A stretch of 64,000 nucleotides of DNA, from positions 373,538 to 437,537 of the forward strand of contig NZ_SOAX01000003.1 in NCBI RefSeq assembly GCF_004364635.1, in the 5' to 3' direction. The notes beneath the pieces are model-generated. The model worked only from the letters and a program-made list of their open reading frames with translations, searched no databases and was not told the DNA's origin. The DNA is from Halospina denitrificans (GTDB lineage: Bacteria > Pseudomonadota > Gammaproteobacteria > Pseudomonadales > Oleiphilaceae). Both the position numbers and the translations under genes were made by a program. Each line of letters opens with the position of its first letter. The first letter of the stretch is position 1. Below are positions 60,483 through 64,000 of this stretch, piece by piece.

Positions 60483-61031
60483 CTAGGAGGTCAACGACAG
60501 AAGCCACTCGGGTTCAAGCATGACGTGGCTGTGTTCATTGCCGACACCCACCTGCCCTTCCTGGATGGTGCACTGCAGGGCCATACCCTTGTCCGCCATA
60601 TCCGCGAGCGCCTGGGTGCCATCCCTGGGCAGATTGATGACCTCCAGATTGTCATAGCGGCCAAGCTTGCCGTGCAGCTTCTGCCACCATACGTCCACGA
60701 TACGCCCCCCGTAGGCATAGACCCTGACCCGGCGCGCCCTGTTGCACGCCTTGCGAATCCGGTCCTCGTCCGGCAGGCCAAGCTCAATCCAGAGATCAAT
60801 CTCCCCGGTCAGGTTTCGATCCCAGAGCTCGGGTTCATCATCGGTGCTGAGCCCACGGGTGAACTCGAGGGTCTCACTGGCATTCAGGGCAAATGCCAGC
60901 AGCCGCACCATCAGCCGCTCGTCATTCTCCGACGGATGCTGCGCCAGCGTCAGTGAATGGTCGCCATAGTACTGGCGATCCATATCCGCAATAGTCAGCG
61001 CTGCCTTACATATCGTTGCTTTGAGTGCCAT
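60483..61031 (-). CDS. yaeQ: YaeQ family protein
   Basis: A 182-residue protein (E. coli YaeQ, 181). The family pattern is clear: MALKATICKAALTIADMDR, LTLAQHPSENDERLMVRLLA, IDLWIELGLPDEDRIRKACN and a C-terminal GNEHSHVMLEPEWLL. The ATG at 61029-61031 has AGGA nine bases upstream; one 9 bases earlier is too close to it. YaeQ has a PD-(D/E)XK-like fold; its function is not settled. It is divergent from the ferric-reductase-like gene, with about 100 bases between. Confidence 0.95.
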   Translation of the reverse strand: MALKATICKAALTIADMDRQYYGDHSLTLAQHPSENDERLMVRLLAFALNASETLEFTRGLSTDDEPELWDRNLTGEIDLWIELGLPDEDRIRKACNRARRVRVYAYGGRIVDVWWQKLHGKLGRYDNLEVINLPRDGTQALADMADKGMALQCTIQEGQVGVGNEHSHVMLEPEWLLSLTS

Positions 61032-61135
61032 GGCACGCATCCTAACACTGGATCCGCTTTTCCCTGATATACATCATCCTACCTCCCTGCCTTTTCCGCC
61101 TACACTGGGCCTGACGCTTCGGAGCAGGCCCCAAC

Positions 61136-62440
61136 ATGTCACCAATCAGAATTGCCCTGGTCAGTACGCTTGCCCTCCTTACGGGACTCTGGATTCTGGC
61201 GGAATACCTGGCCCCCGGAGGCTACCGCAGCCTTCATCCGTTCTTCACGCAATACACGGGCGCAATGGGTCTGGCCATGATGAGTTTGGCCATGGTCCTG
61301 GCGACGCGCCCGAAATGGCTGGAGCGTCCTCTTCATGGTCTGGACAAGATGTACCGTCTACACAAGTGGCTGGGGATAACAGGACTGGTTTTCATGCTCG
61401 CTCACTGGTGGTGGACACCGGGTGAGCAGTTGCGGCTTCGCAGGGGGTGGGCTGAGGCAACGCCGGAAGGGATCCGCGCATGGCTCCAGGCGCAGGAGGC
61501 CATTGCGGAATCCATTGGCGAGTGGACTTTCTACGCGATCCTTGTGCTGATCATCCTGGCATTACTGCGTTGGTTTCCTTACCACCTGTTCCAGAAAATC
61601 CATAAATTACTGGCCGTTGCCTACCTGCCCATTGTCTACCACAGCGTGGTGCTGATGCGTTTTGAGTACTGGTTCCAGCCGGCTGGGTTGGTCATGGCAG
61701 CCCTGATGATCGCGGGGACTGGTGCTGCCGCAATTGTCCTTACGGGTCGCATCGGCCTGAGCCGCAAGGTCCAGGGCACCATCCGTTCACTCACCTTCTA
61801 TCCGGAGCTGTATGTCATTGAGGGGGAAGTGGAACTGAAGGGGGGCTGGCCCGGCCACAAACCGGGGCAGTTCGCCTTTCTTACCAATGAACGGCACGAG
61901 GGAGCCCACCCTTACACCATCGCATCGGACTGGGTACCGGAAGAACGCTGCCTTGTCTTCATCGTCAAGGAACTTGGGGATTACACCAATCAGTTGCCGC
62001 GCCAGCTCAAGAAAGGCATGCCGGTTACGGTGGAAGGGCCCTATGGCTGCTTCGATTTCGAGGACAACCATCCACGGCAGATATGGGTTGCCGGCGGCAT
62101 CGGAATTACCCCGTTCGTGGCGCGCATGAAGTACCTGGCGCATCACCCCGACGAGCGCAAACCGGTCGACCTGTTCTTTGGCACCAATGAATACGAGCAG
62201 GATGCCGCGGACAGGCTGGTCACGGATGCGGAGGCCGCCGGCGTGACACTGCATCTGTACTTCACGCCACGCGACGGATTTGTGACCGGGGAAATCATCC
62301 GCTCAACAGTGCCGGAATGGCATGCAGCAAGTGTCTGGTTCTGCGGCCCAGCCGCCTTCGGCAAGGCGGTGAAGCGCGATCTGGTCAACAATGGCCTGGC
62401 CCGCGCGGATTTCCACAGGGAACTGTTCAAAATGCGCTGA
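61136..62440 (+). CDS. Ferric-reductase-like membrane flavocytochrome
   Basis: A 434-residue protein. The N-terminal half has six membrane segments with histidines suited to bind haem (GLVFMLAHWWW and PIVYHSVVLM), as in ferric reductase-like domains. The C-terminal half is an FAD/NAD(P)H reductase: HPYTIASDWVP (FAD), VEGPYGCFDFE, the nucleotide site WVAGGIGITPFVARM and a terminal FCGPAAFGKAV. It would pass electrons from NAD(P)H through FAD and haem across the membrane. The acceptor (iron, oxygen or other) is unknown. It converges on the WS/DGAT gene with a 9-base gap. Confidence 0.9.
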   Translation: MSPIRIALVSTLALLTGLWILAEYLAPGGYRSLHPFFTQYTGAMGLAMMSLAMVLATRPKWLERPLHGLDKMYRLHKWLGITGLVFMLAHWWWTPGEQLRLRRGWAEATPEGIRAWLQAQEAIAESIGEWTFYAILVLIILALLRWFPYHLFQKIHKLLAVAYLPIVYHSVVLMRFEYWFQPAGLVMAALMIAGTGAAAIVLTGRIGLSRKVQGTIRSLTFYPELYVIEGEVELKGGWPGHKPGQFAFLTNERHEGAHPYTIASDWVPEERCLVFIVKELGDYTNQLPRQLKKGMPVTVEGPYGCFDFEDNHPRQIWVAGGIGITPFVARMKYLAHHPDERKPVDLFFGTNEYEQDAADRLVTDAEAAGVTLHLYFTPRDGFVTGEIIRSTVPEWHAASVWFCGPAAFGKAVKRDLVNNGLARADFHRELFKMR

Positions 62441-62449
62441 GCCAAAGAC

Positions 62450-63853
62450 TCAATGGATATCGACCACCTTCCCCCGGTTACCGAACGCCCGGGTCTGCAG
62501 CTCGCGAAAGCTGTCTTCAAAATACCGGACAACCCGGTTTGGGGCATGCACCATGCTGGTGTCCGAGATAAGCCCGAACTGCACGGTCCCCGCATAGCTC
62601 AGTATGCTCAGCCCCACCCCGAGATGACCCGACTGCGGCACCCAGACGAGTGGCTGCAGAATGCGTGCCCCGGCAATAGTCAGTGGCGATTGTGGCCCCG
62701 GCACGTTGGTCATCACCAGGGAGGACTTGTCACTCAGGGTATCCAGGGCAAACTTTTCAAGCGCGGCGGGCCCATACCCCAGGAGCTCCAGGAGCCCGAA
62801 GGTAACCCTTGGCTGGGCGGAGCTTTTGCTCTCCAACAGGGCCGCTTTTACCTTCTGGAAGCGCTTCATGGCATCGGGCTCATCCAGGGGCAACTCCACC
62901 AGGACCAGCCCGAAACGGTTGCCCAACGACTTGATCGGCTCATCCCTGGGGCGGAGATTAAAGGGAATGGTGACGTGTATATTACCCTTGATGTAGCGGT
63001 CCGCCTCGTTCAGGTAGCGCCGTAATGCGCCGGCAACACAGGCAACCAGCACATCGTTCACGGTTGCTTCCAGCTGGTGCGCCAGCTCCTTGACGTCAGC
63101 CAGCGGCAGCGGATCCGCCCAGGCCACCCGTTTGCGCCCGGACAGTTCGGCGTGCAGCCGGGTATTCGGATCCTTCGGCATCATGCCAAGGTTGGCCAGT
63201 TCCTCGGCAATGTGCCTGCCTTCCTCAAGCCAGTGCGTGAAGTGCTCCGGATGGCGAGCCAGCTCCATCCCTTCCTCGACCAGTTCATGGCCCAGGTGGG
63301 CACCCTGTTGCGCCAGTTTCCGGAACGGAGCGGTCAGCGATTCGACCAGATTCTGCGCCTTCGGCGGATGGTCCTGCTTCTTGTCCGGCACCCAGCCCTC
63401 CTCGGCCAGGGACATCAGCACCTGCACCAGCGCAAGGCCGTCCGCAATGCAGTGGTGAAGGCGCGAGATCAGAGCCGCCCCACCCTGATAACCGTCAACG
63501 AGATGGAACTGCCAGAGCGGATGACGGAAATCCAGGGGGGTGCTGGCGAGATCCGCGACGAGCTCCTCCAGCGCCGCCTGGTCCCCGGGATCCGGCAGCG
63601 CGATATGATGCAGGTGGTTGTCGAGGTTGAAGTGGGGATCATCTTCCCAGAACACCTTACCGTCCTGCTCCACCACGCGCTGGGAAAACCGGTTGTAACG
63701 AAGCAGCCGTTTCTCGAGCAACTCCCTAAACTGGTCGATATCCACCTGGCGGTCAAGAACCAGCACGCCGGTGATCATCATGGGATTATCGTCCCGCTCC
63801 ATGTGGCACCAGGCCGTATCAACCGACGTCATCTGTTCCAGTCTGTCACTCAT
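62450..63853 (-). CDS. Wax ester synthase / acyl-CoA:diacylglycerol acyltransferase (WS/DGAT)
   Basis: A 467-residue bifunctional acyltransferase that makes wax esters and/or triacylglycerol from acyl-CoA. The catalytic motif is HHCIADG (residues 133-139) in SRLHHCIADGLALVQVL. Other family blocks are VNDVLVACVAGALRRYL, NRFGLVLVELPL, VMTNVPGPQSPL and the PQSGHLGVGLSILSYAGTV region. The length is usual for the family. In Marinobacter-type bacteria several paralogues make storage lipid. The acyl-CoA ligase at 18405 could feed it. The 147 bases upstream to the window end show no gene; a small TTGACGTGCGTCAA palindrome at about 63942-63955 could be an operator. Confidence 0.95.
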   Translation of the reverse strand: MSDRLEQMTSVDTAWCHMERDDNPMMITGVLVLDRQVDIDQFRELLEKRLLRYNRFSQRVVEQDGKVFWEDDPHFNLDNHLHHIALPDPGDQAALEELVADLASTPLDFRHPLWQFHLVDGYQGGAALISRLHHCIADGLALVQVLMSLAEEGWVPDKKQDHPPKAQNLVESLTAPFRKLAQQGAHLGHELVEEGMELARHPEHFTHWLEEGRHIAEELANLGMMPKDPNTRLHAELSGRKRVAWADPLPLADVKELAHQLEATVNDVLVACVAGALRRYLNEADRYIKGNIHVTIPFNLRPRDEPIKSLGNRFGLVLVELPLDEPDAMKRFQKVKAALLESKSSAQPRVTFGLLELLGYGPAALEKFALDTLSDKSSLVMTNVPGPQSPLTIAGARILQPLVWVPQSGHLGVGLSILSYAGTVQFGLISDTSMVHAPNRVVRYFEDSFRELQTRAFGNRGKVVDIH

Positions 63854-64000
63854 AGATTACCTTCGATGTCTCGTCCCCAGATTTCTGGTTTTTTTCCTCG
63901 TCTTAACTCTCTAATCTTAGAGCCAGAAATCCACGCTCTTCGTTGACGTGCGTCAACATTTGGCATGGCGACAGGAGCAGGTTACCCGAAGCCCTCCAGT

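Noticed and set aside
59727-60956. A 409-codon plus-strand frame opposite the GST and yaeQ genes
   Set aside because: Both minus-strand genes are recognisable families with good starts.

Overview
The window is a chromosomal segment (about 60% G+C by eye) of a marine or halotolerant gammaproteobacterium. The gene set recalls Marinobacter and relatives: a MASE2-type adenylate cyclase (CyaB-like), a split class II ribonucleotide reductase NrdJa/NrdJb, a wax ester synthase/DGAT, a DUF748 envelope protein, YaeQ, a PEP-CTERM protein and a large intergenic palindromic element. The genus is inferred from family content, not from a search.

Layout. 1-2047: queuosine genes tgt (cut by the window edge) and queA. 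2120-6449: a leftward six-gene cassette with an unknown protein, an MglA-like GTPase, an ABC ATPase fused to a tyrosine/dual-specificity phosphatase, two roadblock-like proteins, and a ferredoxin-truncated globin-zinc ribbon fusion. 6789-6873: tRNA-Leu(CAA). 6994-14438: adenylate cyclase, queF, an ABC-2 exporter, a 138-bp palindromic element, two lipoproteins and a degenerate HD-GYP protein. 14630-18402: a ferric iron ABC importer behind a Fur-box-like site. 18405-21622: acyl-CoA ligase, a small zinc-ribbon membrane protein, Ogt and a lipoprotein. 21690-26107: nrdJa with a 375-residue intein and nrdJb, preceded by NrdR-box-like sites and ended by a terminator.

26108-30174 is an A+T-richer accessory block that I read as a cluster of integron cassettes without an integrase (CALIN). 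It has three good attC-like sites and two decayed ones around a SEFIR/TIR-like gene, two small membrane-protein genes, two GNAT acetyltransferases and a SHOCT protein. 30175-36030 is a nitrogen-storage locus: gdhA, cyanophycin synthetase, cyanophycinase and isoaspartyl dipeptidase. 36093-42340 holds small accessory genes, including a ParD/ParE-type toxin-antitoxin pair, two methyltransferases, zinc-ribbon proteins and three broken genes.

42367-64000 carries a PEP-CTERM protein with a sigma-54-like promoter, an ACP-acyl-AMP ligase-acyltransferase fusion, a matrixin-like metalloprotease, and a Clp1/Grc3-like polynucleotide kinase fused to an RNase Z-like domain. After these come a flavoprotein, a DUF748 protein, a 7TMR-DISM/GGDEF/EAL protein, a periplasmic binding protein, two glutathione-transferase-like proteins, a serine hydrolase, YaeQ, a ferric-reductase-like flavoprotein and a WS/DGAT enzyme.

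The best candidates for an undescribed system are the GTPase/roadblock/ABC-phosphatase/ferredoxin-globin cassette (2120-6449) and the kinase-nuclease fusion (47464-49422).
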